Origin: Desulfobulbaceae bacterium
GTDB lineage: Bacteria; Desulfobacterota; Desulfobulbia; Desulfobulbales; Desulfocapsaceae
Direction: 5' to 3'
Length of the DNA: 64,000 nucleotides
NCBI GenBank assembly: GCA_011390165.1
Contig: JAABSV010000017.1
Location: 1 to 64,000 of the forward strand
Shown: in pieces, positions 17,619-25,570 of the stretch
Position numbering within the stretch: the first letter of the stretch is position 1
Layout of the letters: each line of letters starts with the position of its first letter
Notes under the pieces: generated by a model
Databases searched by the model: none
Told to the model about the DNA's origin: nothing
The model's input: only the letters and a program-made list of their open reading frames with translations
Position numbers and translations under genes: made by a program

Positions 17619-18180
17619 CCAGGTGGCAAAGAACCTCAATCTAGCCCTGGTGCACCACCCGGTGGTGAACAGGCTGGGGGAGAGTATCGGCTCGGCGGTG
17701 ACCAACCTCGACGTGCACGATATCGCCCGAACAGCGAAAACCTACGGCTTGGCGCGCTACTTTATCACCACCCCGTACGCCGACCAGCACCAGTTGCTGC
17801 GGGAACTGCTCGACCACTGGCAGACCGGCCACGGCTCGCGGTCCAACCCGGCACGCGGTGAGGCACTGGCCATTGTCCGGCTGGCTCAATCCCCTCTTGA
17901 GGTGGTGGCCGGCCTGACCGAACTATACGGGGTCAGACCACTGGTGGTCGTAACCAGCGCTCAGGCCCGGCCGAACCAGGTGAGCTACCAGGAGCTTGGC
18001 CGAACAATCCGGGAGGCCGTTCCGGTGCTGCTCCTCTTCGGCACCGCCCATGGCCTGGCCCCGGAACTGATTGAACAGAGTGATTACAGCCTCCCTCCGA
18101 TTTGCGGGGGAAACGGGTACAACCACCTCTCGGTACGCTCGGCAGCGTCGATCATCATTGACCGACTGCTCGGATCCTGA
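17608..18180 (+). CDS. SPOUT RNA methyltransferase-like protein (RNA_Me_trans family)
   Basis: 190 aa with a GTG start behind GAGAGGAAAAAC, inside the 3' end of trmD. The sequence ALVHHPVVNRLGESIGSAVTNLDVHDIAR and LLLFGTAHGLAPEL match the TrmD-neighbour family (PF09936-like), a predicted AdoMet-binding SPOUT fold. The substrate is unknown; its fixed place between trmD and rplS suggests a tRNA or rRNA target. Confidence 0.85.
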   Translation: MPIDQVAKNLNLALVHHPVVNRLGESIGSAVTNLDVHDIARTAKTYGLARYFITTPYADQHQLLRELLDHWQTGHGSRSNPARGEALAIVRLAQSPLEVVAGLTELYGVRPLVVVTSAQARPNQVSYQELGRTIREAVPVLLLFGTAHGLAPELIEQSDYSLPPICGGNGYNHLSVRSAASIIIDRLLGS

Positions 18181-18222
18181 GGGAAAACAAGCAGTATTAC
18201 CTTTAACTAAAGTGTACACGAC

Positions 18223-18576
18223 ATGAGCATACTCATTGAGCGAATCAACCAGGAACAGATGCGGCAGGACATCCCTGAATTCCGCCCCGGCGACAGCGTC
18301 AAGGTTTCCATCCGTATCGTCGAGGGGAACAAGGAGCGGGTACAGCTCTTCCAGGGGGTGGTGATCAAGCGCAAGCGCGGCACCATGAACGCCACCTATA
18401 CCGTCCGCAAGATATCCCACGGTGTCGGGGTAGAGAAGACCTTTTCCCTGCACAACCCGCGGATCGAGAAGATTGAGCCGGTAACCCGAGGTCGGGTCCG
18501 CCGCTCCCGCCTCTACTACCTCCGCAACCGGACCGGTAAGGCGGCACGGATTCGCGAGCGCGGTCTTACCCGCTAA
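18223..18576 (+). CDS. rplS: 50S ribosomal protein L19
   Basis: 117 aa, normal length. [34 protein letters not shown] is the L19 core. It sits at the 30S-50S interface. It lies 42 nt after the SPOUT gene and 5 nt before rnhB. Ribosome site is weak (AAAGTG), but the ATG at 18223 yields the family N-terminus. Confidence 0.98.
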   Translation: MSILIERINQEQMRQDIPEFRPGDSVKVSIRIVEGNKERVQLFQGVVIKRKRGTMNATYTVRKISHGVGVEKTFSLHNPRIEKIEPVTRGRVRRSRLYYLRNRTGKAARIRERGLTR

Positions 18577-18581
18577 GAGGG

Positions 18582-19334
18582 GTGTCACCCCATTCTCATC
18601 CGGTGTCCTGGCCTCGGGCCCCTGGTGTCCTCGGCCAGCCCCTGGTCCTGTGTGCCCCGGACACCGCCAGTGCCAAGGAAAGGCCGCTCCCCCTCACCTT
18701 CCCAGAACCTGCCGCCAGGCCTGGAGAAGAAGAACTCGAGGGGTGGTTGCTGGCCAGGGGCTTGCGTCTAGGCGGCTGTGACGAGGCGGGCCGTGGCCCC
18801 TTGGCCGGACCAGTGGTAGCGGCCTGTGTCATCCTCCCTTCCCCACAGCCAGCCGATGGCGGTATAGGCCGCTACGTCGACTCGAAAAGTATCGGCCCCC
18901 GCCGCCGCCGGCAACTTGCCGGGCAGCTCCGTGCCTCCGGGGCCGCCATCGGCCTCGGGGTGGTCGATCCGGCCACCATTGACCGGATCAACATCCTGCA
19001 GGCCTCCCTGCTCGCCATGCAGCGGGCGGTGGCCGCCATCGGCAATCCGCCAGATTTCTTGCTGATCGACGGCACCGTCCCGATCCCCAGTACCATTCCC
19101 CAACTGACTCTGATCAGGGGGGAAGGGAAGAGCCAGGCCATCGCCGCCGCCAGTATCATCGCCAAGGTGGAACGGGACCGGCTGATGGAGGCGCTCCACC
19201 AGCACTATCCCGACTACAACTTTGCCGGCCACAAGGGCTACCCGACCCGAGAGCACCGCCGGGCCCTTGCCCTGCACGGCCCCTGCCCGGCCCATCGCCT
19301 CAGTTTCCGTGGGGTGCGCCAGGATGAGCGTTGA
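18582..19334 (+). CDS. rnhB: Ribonuclease HII
   Basis: Up to 250 aa from GTG 18582. The catalytic core starts near residue 63 with GGCDEAGRGPLAGPVV, and DSKSIG, LIDG and the KVERDR segment supply the other acidic and substrate residues. It nicks RNA-DNA hybrids, for example at misincorporated ribonucleotides. The first 45 residues are Pro-rich and atypical. A TTG at 18747, behind GAGGGG, would give a more usual length, so the start is uncertain. It overlaps yraN by 11 nt. Confidence 0.93.
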   Translation: MSPHSHPVSWPRAPGVLGQPLVLCAPDTASAKERPLPLTFPEPAARPGEEELEGWLLARGLRLGGCDEAGRGPLAGPVVAACVILPSPQPADGGIGRYVDSKSIGPRRRRQLAGQLRASGAAIGLGVVDPATIDRINILQASLLAMQRAVAAIGNPPDFLLIDGTVPIPSTIPQLTLIRGEGKSQAIAAASIIAKVERDRLMEALHQHYPDYNFAGHKGYPTREHRRALALHGPCPAHRLSFRGVRQDER

Positions 19335-19695
19335 GCGCCAACAACTTGGACAAGATGGTGAGGATCTGGCCGTTGCCGAATTGCGCCGGCGCGGTTACCG
19401 GATACTGACCAGGAACTACCGCTGCCGCTACGGCGAGATCGACATCATCGCCGCCGATGGCGAGACGGTGGTGTTCATCGAGGTGAAGGCGCGTCGCAGC
19501 ACCGGCTTCGGTGGCCCCGCCGCAGCGGTGACCACCAGAAAACAGCGGCAGATCGGCAGGGTGGCCCAGTACTATCTTGGCCAGCAGCGACAAAACGACC
19601 AGCCGGCCCGTTTTGACGTGGTGGCCATTGCTTATGCCGGCAGCGATCCGCCGCGACTGGAGTTGATCGTCGATGCCTTCGATTTTGCCGGCTGA
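19324..19695 (+). CDS. YraN/UPF0102 family endonuclease-like protein
   Basis: 123 aa from ATG 19324, inside the 3' end of rnhB. It has the family pattern GQDGEDLAVAELRRRGYRILTRNYRCRYGEIDIIAADGETVVFIEVKARR. The E-D-ExK residues are those of a restriction-endonuclease-like (Holliday-junction resolvase-like) fold. The biological role of the family is unsettled. Position after rnhB is conserved in many bacteria. Confidence 0.95.
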   Translation: MSVERQQLGQDGEDLAVAELRRRGYRILTRNYRCRYGEIDIIAADGETVVFIEVKARRSTGFGGPAAAVTTRKQRQIGRVAQYYLGQQRQNDQPARFDVVAIAYAGSDPPRLELIVDAFDFAG

Positions 19696-19748
19696 GCCGG
19701 TGCTTGGTGGTACGCCACCCTTTGCAGAAACTGCCGAACTGCAGTAGA

Positions 19749-20912
19749 ATGGTCGCCATGAGCCCCATAGCCCCCAGCCCGACCAGCCCCGACAGTTCCA
19801 CCCCCACCTGCCCCGTCAGTTCCAGCCCCATCAGCCAAGACACGCTCGCCACACCCAGCCGACACCGCACCATTATCGGTATCACCATGGGTTGCCCGGT
19901 CGGCATCGGGCCGGAGATCATTCTCCGCCTCTTTCAGCAACAACGGCACCTTCTCTTTCCGCACGGAGAGCAATCGCCGTACCAGGCTGTGGTCCTCGGC
20001 GATATCGGCATCCTCACCGCCTGCGGCCGGCACCTCGACCTCCCCGCTCCCTGCCATCCCTGGCAGCCCGGGGAAGCGTTGCCGGAGGGAAGTATCCCGG
20101 TCCTCCCCCTTTCCGCCCTGCCTGCAGACTCGCTCCGCTACGGCCGGCCGGACCGAGAAACCGGCCGGGCAATGGCTCGGTATATCAGCGAAGGGGTGGC
20201 TCTGGTCAACAAGGGACTGCTCGACGGCCTCACCACCTGCCCGATCTCGAAAAGTACCTTGAATGCTGCCGGCTATGACTACCCAGGCCACACCGAGATG
20301 CTGGCCGACCTCAGCGGCTGCCGGGAGTACGCCATGATGATGGCCGGAAGCAGATTGAAAGTCACTCTGGCCACCATCCACTGCCCGTTACGGGAGGTGG
20401 CCGAGGCCCTGAACAGCGACCGGCTCTGCCGGCTGATCCGGCTCACCCATAGCTCGCTTTGCACCGACTTTGCCATTGCCGACCCGAAAATTGCCGTCGC
20501 CGGGTTCAATCCCCACGCCGGCGAAGAGCAGATGTTCGGTCGTGAAGAGGTGGAGATACTCGCCCCGGCGGTGGCACAATGCCGCAGCGAAGGGTTGAAC
20601 GTCACCGGCCCCTTCCCGCCGGACACCGTTTTTCACCGTGCCGCCGGTGGTGCCTATGCCGCGGTGGTGGCGATGTACCACGACCAGGGATTGATTCCCT
20701 TCAAACTCCTCCATTTCCACGACGGGGTAAACGTCACCATCGGCCTGCCCCTGGTCCGCACCTCGGTCGACCACGGTACCGCCTACGATATCGCCGGTAA
20801 GGGCCTGGCCAACCCGCAAAGCCTTGCCGAGGCGGTACGCCTGGCGGCAAGTATCTGCCGGAACCGGGCGGCCGCCCGGAAGAGCCGGCTGCAGACCCGG
20901 GAGGAACAATGA
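19749..20912 (+). CDS. pdxA: 4-hydroxythreonine-4-phosphate dehydrogenase PdxA
   Basis: 387 aa from ATG 19749; ATG 19758 is equally possible. The catalytic domain begins near residue 40 after a Ser/Pro/Thr-rich extension that is probably not functional. Metal ligands are present: His in YPGHTEML, FNPHAGE and MYHDQGLIPFK. It oxidises 4-phosphohydroxythreonine in the DXP-independent branch of pyridoxal phosphate synthesis. The usual ITMGDPAGIGPEI reads ITMGCPVGIGPEI here. Its stop overlaps tmk by 4 nt (ATGA). Confidence 0.94.
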   Translation: MVAMSPIAPSPTSPDSSTPTCPVSSSPISQDTLATPSRHRTIIGITMGCPVGIGPEIILRLFQQQRHLLFPHGEQSPYQAVVLGDIGILTACGRHLDLPAPCHPWQPGEALPEGSIPVLPLSALPADSLRYGRPDRETGRAMARYISEGVALVNKGLLDGLTTCPISKSTLNAAGYDYPGHTEMLADLSGCREYAMMMAGSRLKVTLATIHCPLREVAEALNSDRLCRLIRLTHSSLCTDFAIADPKIAVAGFNPHAGEEQMFGREEVEILAPAVAQCRSEGLNVTGPFPPDTVFHRAAGGAYAAVVAMYHDQGLIPFKLLHFHDGVNVTIGLPLVRTSVDHGTAYDIAGKGLANPQSLAEAVRLAASICRNRAAARKSRLQTREEQ

Positions 20913-21532
20913 ACGGCCTGCTGATTGTCTTCGAAGGGACCGACGGCAGTGGCAAATCGACCCAGCTGCAGCTGCTCGCCGCCCATCTTAGCCGCCGGGG
21001 TCTGCCGGTTCTGACCACCCGTGAGCCGACCGATGGGCCATACGGCCAAAAGATCCGCGCCCTTTATAGCGACCGCACCGCCTGCAGCCCGGCCGAGGAG
21101 CTGGCCCTCTTTCTCGCCGATCGCCGGGAACATGTCAGGGAACTGCTCCTGCCGGCCCTGGCCGCCGGGCAAATCGTCCTCTCCGACCGCTATTACCTCT
21201 CCACCGTCGCCTATCAGGGGGCGCGGGGGATGATGCCGGCTGAGATTCTCGCCGCCAACAGCTTTGCCCCGCCCCCCGACCTTGCCCTGCTCTTCGAACT
21301 TTCCCCGCAGCAGGGGTTGGCCCGAATTACCGAAAAGCGCGGCGAGGTGCCGAACGCCTTCGAGCAATTGCAGGAGCTGGAACGGGTGGCGGCAATCTTT
21401 GCCGGCCTCGACCTCCCCTATGTCCGCCGAATCGCCGCCGACGGTTCGGTCGATGCCGTGCACAGACTGATCCGTAACGAGGTGGAGCCGCTCCTGCAAA
21501 ACCATTGCCACCAGCTGAAGGCGCGACCATGA
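20909..21532 (+). CDS. tmk: Thymidylate kinase
   Basis: 207 aa. P-loop FEGTDGSGKSTQ at the N-terminus, DR(Y/H) motif LSDRYYLSTVAYQG, and TREP for nucleotide binding. It phosphorylates dTMP to dTDP. ATGA overlap with pdxA, and its stop overlaps the start of the following lipoprotein gene, indicating a tightly coupled operon. Confidence 0.97.
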   Translation: MNGLLIVFEGTDGSGKSTQLQLLAAHLSRRGLPVLTTREPTDGPYGQKIRALYSDRTACSPAEELALFLADRREHVRELLLPALAAGQIVLSDRYYLSTVAYQGARGMMPAEILAANSFAPPPDLALLFELSPQQGLARITEKRGEVPNAFEQLQELERVAAIFAGLDLPYVRRIAADGSVDAVHRLIRNEVEPLLQNHCHQLKARP

Positions 21533-23226
21533 AGAGCTGCTGCCGCCTTCTGCTCCTCTGCTGGCTCCTCGCCCTTACCGCCTGCGGGATCCCCCTGCCC
21601 GCCGGCGGGCCAGTGGCCGAGGAGGATCCGGCGGACCCCGGCTGCTCCTATTTCTACTTTCTCTGGGGAAGCCACGCCGAGGCCAACCGTTTTTTCCCTG
21701 AAGCCCTGGAGGCCTACCAGAAGGCGCTGATCTGCGATCCGCAGTCAGCATACATCAAGGAGAAGATCCCCCTTCTGCTGCTCAAGATGGAGGAGTACGG
21801 CAAGGCCATCGACTGGCTGAACGAGGCCCTGAGTGAGGAGCCTAACAACCTGACCTACCATCTCTTGCAGGCCAATCTCTACATCCGCCAGAACAAGTAT
21901 CCCGAAGCGATACGCCATTACGGCAAGGCGGAACAGATCGACCCGGACAACCCGGAGGTGCTCCTCCGGCTGGGGCTGCTGTACGGTTACAACGGGCAAT
22001 TCCGTGAGTCGGAGCGGCTATTCCGGCGTATTCTCCGCCAGCAGGATGGGTTCTATGCCGCCCATCTCGCCTTGGCCCGGCTGCTCCGACAGACCGAACG
22101 AACCAGCGAGGCGGCGGCCTCCTACGAGCAGGCCCTGCGCCTCAACTGGTCGAAAGAGCTCGCCTACGAGTTGGCCCAACTGTATCGCAGCGAAGGTTTT
22201 CTGGCCGAGGCCCTACGGGTGTACACCACCATCACCGACAACGACCACCTGGACGAACGGGCGGCTCTCAGCCGGATTCAGACGCTCCTCGATCTGGGTG
22301 ATAACAGCCAGGCCCTGCGGGAGCTCCGCAATCTGCGCGGTTTCACCAGAACTCCCGACCAGATCGATATCATCACCAGCAAGGTTCTGCTCCGCCTGGA
22401 AAGGCCGGCTCCGGCCCGGGAGCTGCTTAAGGAGGTGACCCGGCGCGGTGCGAGCAGCGAAGCCCGCTACATGCTTGCCCTGCTCGCCTTTCAGGAGGGT
22501 GACCAACCGACCGCCCTCGACTGGCTGCAGCAGATTGCGGCCGATTCCGCCGAGTTTGAAGAGGCTCTCTATCTGCAGGTACGGATTCTCGAGGAAATGA
22601 AGCAGCACGACCGGGCCATCGCTCTACTCGAGGGCCATCTCCGCCAGACCGAGGGGCGACGGCCGATCCTCTACAGCCTGCTCGCCGCCCTGCGGCAGCG
22701 GCAGGGCAAAGGCGCGGCCGCCATCGCCCTGCTGGCCGAGGCAGTGGCCGGCAACCCGGACAACCCACGCCTCCTTTTCGACTACGGCATGGCCCTGGAG
22801 AGACAGGGGCTGTCGACGTCGGCCGTGGCCATGATGGAACGGGTGCTGCAAAGTCAGCCGGACCACCCGGAGGCCCTCAACTTCATCGGCTACACCTGGG
22901 CCGACGAGGGTGTGAACCTGCAGCAGGCCAGAGAGTATATTGAGCGGGCCAACCGGCTGCGCCCGGACAACGGCTTCATCATCGACAGTCTCGGCTGGGT
23001 CTACTACCGCCTCGGCCGGCTGGCGGACGCGGCCCGGGAACTGGAACGGGCCCAGACCCTGGTCCCCGATGATCCAAACATCCACGACCACCTGGGCGAT
23101 GTCTACCGCTCCCTCGGCCGCCACCAGGAGGCCCTGGCCGCCTACCGGCAGGCACTGCTGCTGTTCAGCGAAGCGGAAAAGAAGGCCGCCATGCAGGAGA
23201 AGATTGATGCCCTCCCCAGGCGCTGA
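21529..23226 (+). CDS. TPR-repeat lipoprotein
   Basis: 565 aa. Signal peptide with lipobox LTAC at about residue 18, so probably a lipid-anchored envelope protein. Nearly the whole mature part is tetratricopeptide repeats, e.g. FPEALEAYQKALICDPQ, YPEAIRHYGKAEQIDPDNPEVLLRLGLLYG and a strong C-terminal set ending QEALAAYRQALLLF. It is a protein-protein scaffold with no enzymatic motif. It overlaps the following lipoprotein gene by 20 nt, so the two likely act together at the outer membrane. Confidence 0.9.
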   Translation: MKSCCRLLLLCWLLALTACGIPLPAGGPVAEEDPADPGCSYFYFLWGSHAEANRFFPEALEAYQKALICDPQSAYIKEKIPLLLLKMEEYGKAIDWLNEALSEEPNNLTYHLLQANLYIRQNKYPEAIRHYGKAEQIDPDNPEVLLRLGLLYGYNGQFRESERLFRRILRQQDGFYAAHLALARLLRQTERTSEAAASYEQALRLNWSKELAYELAQLYRSEGFLAEALRVYTTITDNDHLDERAALSRIQTLLDLGDNSQALRELRNLRGFTRTPDQIDIITSKVLLRLERPAPARELLKEVTRRGASSEARYMLALLAFQEGDQPTALDWLQQIAADSAEFEEALYLQVRILEEMKQHDRAIALLEGHLRQTEGRRPILYSLLAALRQRQGKGAAAIALLAEAVAGNPDNPRLLFDYGMALERQGLSTSAVAMMERVLQSQPDHPEALNFIGYTWADEGVNLQQAREYIERANRLRPDNGFIIDSLGWVYYRLGRLADAARELERAQTLVPDDPNIHDHLGDVYRSLGRHQEALAAYRQALLLFSEAEKKAAMQEKIDALPRR

Positions 23227-24073
23227 ACGGGGCTTGACCGGGCGCTGCCTCTCTCTGCCCCCTTGCCGGATCGCCCTGCCGCCGGCAGTTCTCCTCCTCG
23301 GCCTCTTCCTCGCCCTGCTGCTCAACGGCTGCGCCGCCAGACCCTGGGGAGACAGCCTGTCGGAGGGCCAGCTGCCGGGGGTGGTCAAAGTGGTGGAGAC
23401 GATACGGCTTCGTGATGCCGCCTGCCCGCCGACCCTGGCCGGCGACCTCGCCCTCTTTTTCCAGAGCCCCCTTGACTCCCAGGCAATACAAGGCTTCCTG
23501 CAATTTTCCCTGCCTGACAACTACCGCTTCGTGGTCAGCAACCCCCTTGGCCAGCCCCTCTTTCTGCTTGCCGGCAACCAGCAGGAGTTTCAGGCGATCA
23601 ACACCAGTAGAAGACAGTATCTGGCCGGCAGCCTGCTCTCCTTTGGTCGGCGGCATAACATTCCGGAATTCCTGCTGCATGGGGACTGGGGGAACTGGCT
23701 CACTGCCAGGCTCGACCTGCCGACGGCGCAGATCACCGACCTCTACGCCGACCGGCAAGGGCGGGGTGTGTGGCTGCGCTACCCGACCGGCAGCGGCGGC
23801 ACCGAGGCTGCCACCCTCCTGCTGGTGGACCTGACGGAGGAGGTGCTTCTCTCCAGAATCGTCGAGGATCAAGAGGGCAAAGAACTTGCCGTGATCTCCT
23901 ACCGCAAGCAGCTGGCCGCAGAACTCTGCCGGCAGCCGCAGGAGATAGAAATCAAAGGCCTGGAGTACGGCGTCGACCTCCGTCTCCGCCTCTCTGCGGT
24001 CTCTTTCAGTGCCGACGAAGAGCACTACACCCTGCCCATCCCGCCCGGCTACCTCCGCCAGTACCATCCCTGA
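23207..24073 (+). CDS. LolB-like lipoprotein (DUF4292-type)
   Basis: 288 aa from ATG 23207, 6 nt after GGAGA and within the end of the TPR gene. A hydrophobic segment with lipobox LLNGC near residue 41 predicts lipid anchoring. The mature part looks beta-rich with the pattern GDLALFFQSPLDSQAIQGFLQFSLPDNYRFVVSNPLGQPLF, like the LolA/LolB fold. A role in lipoprotein handling at the outer membrane fits the TPR neighbour but is inferred. Confidence 0.75.
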   Translation: MPSPGAERGLTGRCLSLPPCRIALPPAVLLLGLFLALLLNGCAARPWGDSLSEGQLPGVVKVVETIRLRDAACPPTLAGDLALFFQSPLDSQAIQGFLQFSLPDNYRFVVSNPLGQPLFLLAGNQQEFQAINTSRRQYLAGSLLSFGRRHNIPEFLLHGDWGNWLTARLDLPTAQITDLYADRQGRGVWLRYPTGSGGTEAATLLLVDLTEEVLLSRIVEDQEGKELAVISYRKQLAAELCRQPQEIEIKGLEYGVDLRLRLSAVSFSADEEHYTLPIPPGYLRQYHP

Positions 24074-24274
24074 TCCGGGGTGAACGACCGACCTTGCGGC
24101 TGGGGTAACCGCCCTTGCGGCTGACGCGAAGGGCCTTTTGGCCGCTCAGCCCTCGGCAGGACCGCGAGGGCCGCAACCTGCCGGGTCAAGCAGGGCGCAA
24201 ATAGGGGGTTCAATTGGGGCTGAACAGGGGCTCAAACTGGGATGCGGCGCTTCACGGGAGCTTCATGAGCGCTT
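24074..24274. other. Convergent intergenic region with short repeats
   Basis: 201 bp between the LolB-like gene and the AMIN gene. The 11-mer CCTTGCGGCTG occurs at 24092 and 24113. A hairpin CCCTCG/CGAGGG lies near 24150-24170. Imperfect GCGCTTCATTGG units continue into the end of the AMIN gene. No gene seen. Confidence 0.5.
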
Positions 24275-25363
24275 TCATTGGCGCTTCGTTGGCGCTTCAT
24301 TGGCACTCTGACCACCGTATGTTGACTGGGCGTCGAACTCGCCTGGGGCCAGTTCATTGATGATCAGGACAAAGAGGTTGTCGTTTTTGAAGAAGACCTG
24401 TTGCAAATCGTAATCCCGGTCAGGTGAGAGATCGATCACCACCCGGATCTTATCCGGGGCGGTGTGTCTGGCGGTCCGGATCTGTTTGACATGGCGACCA
24501 TTGGCGGCAATGGTTTTCTCGACCCCATCACCCAGAACCGTATCGACAAAATCACAGAGCACCCGCGGATTCTCTTTTTCGATGGCAGCAACGGTAGGTG
24601 GATAGAAGTCGTTCAGATGAAAGAGTACCATCTCTCCCCGGTTGGAGGAGTCGTCAAAGGAGATCTTGAGCAGTTTGGCAGTACCCCCGCTGCCGGCCGG
24701 CCGCCTGTCCACTCCGGGTTCGGCGGGGCCTTCCTCCTCCGATGACAGCGCCGCCGGCGAGGGCAGCTCAGTAACCAGTACCCCCTCTGCCGGAGAGGGT
24801 GCCGCCGCCGAAGAGGGGTCGGTAGGAGCCGGTTCGGGGGTTGTAGCGGCCGTTTCGGGGGTCGAAGAAGTCGGTTCGGAGGCCGTAGGAGCCGGTTCGG
24901 GGGTCGAAGAAGTCGGTTCGGAGGCCGTAGGAGCCGGTTCGGGGAACGTGGCGGCCAAGCGAACCAGCAGCCGGCGACCATCCTCCAGGTACTCGTGGCT
25001 GTGCCGTACCTCTACTCCAGGCAGGAGATCGACTACAATCCGGGTCTTCTGCTTCGGCTCACGGTGGAAACCGGTACGAATGGCGGTAGCCAGACTCGCC
25101 CCGCTGAGGGGCTGATACTCTTTGCCGGCATAGGTGGAGTCGGGAAAATCGAGCACCAGTCGCGGCTTCTCCCCGGACAGGGTGAAAATCTTCGCGGCGA
25201 CCGGTTCAGTGAGGACAATCTCCAGTCCCTCTTCGCCGGTACGATCGGGAAGATAGGCTATTGACGAGATTTCCGCTGCCCGCACCAGCGGGACAACGGT
25301 AGCCACAGAGCACAGAAACAGCAGGACGGCAACGCCGGCGAGGAGAAATGCGGGCCATTTCAT
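24275..25363 (-). CDS. AMIN-domain periplasmic protein
   Basis: 362 aa from ATG 25363 (AAAAAGGAT upstream). A signal peptide or N-terminal helix (residues 1-30) is followed by a first AMIN-like domain (about 30-140, with PRLVLDFPDS and TRIVVDLLPG). Then comes a Pro/Glu/Thr/Ser linker, and a second AMIN-like domain at 240-340 (PRVLCDFVDTVLG, IRVVIDLSPDRDYDLQQVFFKNDNLFVLI). AMIN domains place amidases or secretins at peptidoglycan. There is no catalytic domain, so this is likely a binding/adaptor protein. The linker contains a 42-bp tandem repeat. Confidence 0.82.
   Translation of the reverse strand: MKWPAFLLAGVAVLLFLCSVATVVPLVRAAEISSIAYLPDRTGEEGLEIVLTEPVAAKIFTLSGEKPRLVLDFPDSTYAGKEYQPLSGASLATAIRTGFHREPKQKTRIVVDLLPGVEVRHSHEYLEDGRRLLVRLAATFPEPAPTASEPTSSTPEPAPTASEPTSSTPETAATTPEPAPTDPSSAAAPSPAEGVLVTELPSPAALSSEEEGPAEPGVDRRPAGSGGTAKLLKISFDDSSNRGEMVLFHLNDFYPPTVAAIEKENPRVLCDFVDTVLGDGVEKTIAANGRHVKQIRTARHTAPDKIRVVIDLSPDRDYDLQQVFFKNDNLFVLIINELAPGEFDAQSTYGGQSANEAPTKRQ
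24861..24944. repeat. Two perfect 42-bp tandem repeats in AMIN linker
   Basis: Units 24861-24902 and 24903-24944 are identical, with a degenerate partial copy on the 24820-24860 side. They encode a 14-residue PEPAPTASEPTSST unit. Such in-frame tandem repeats can expand or contract by slippage. Confidence 0.85.
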
Positions 25364-25570
25364 GGTAAAAATCCTTTTTGGCTGAAGGCAAAAAAACAGG
25401 CGACCAGAGGTCAGAAAGGCTTGCCGCCAGCCGGTTTCGCCACGTTTCAGCCCCTTCCAGCCTCCATTCTGCATACCTCATCAGCACTTGAAAAGTCAAA
25501 TAAATTTCAGTAAAGGAATGACTTGGCCAGTGCAGGCCGCAGACTCCTCAGGCAGAGAAAGGGCAGAACA

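Noticed and set aside
24820-24960. CRISPR-like repeat
   Set aside because: The repeats are directly adjacent, lack spacers, and encode an in-frame protein linker.
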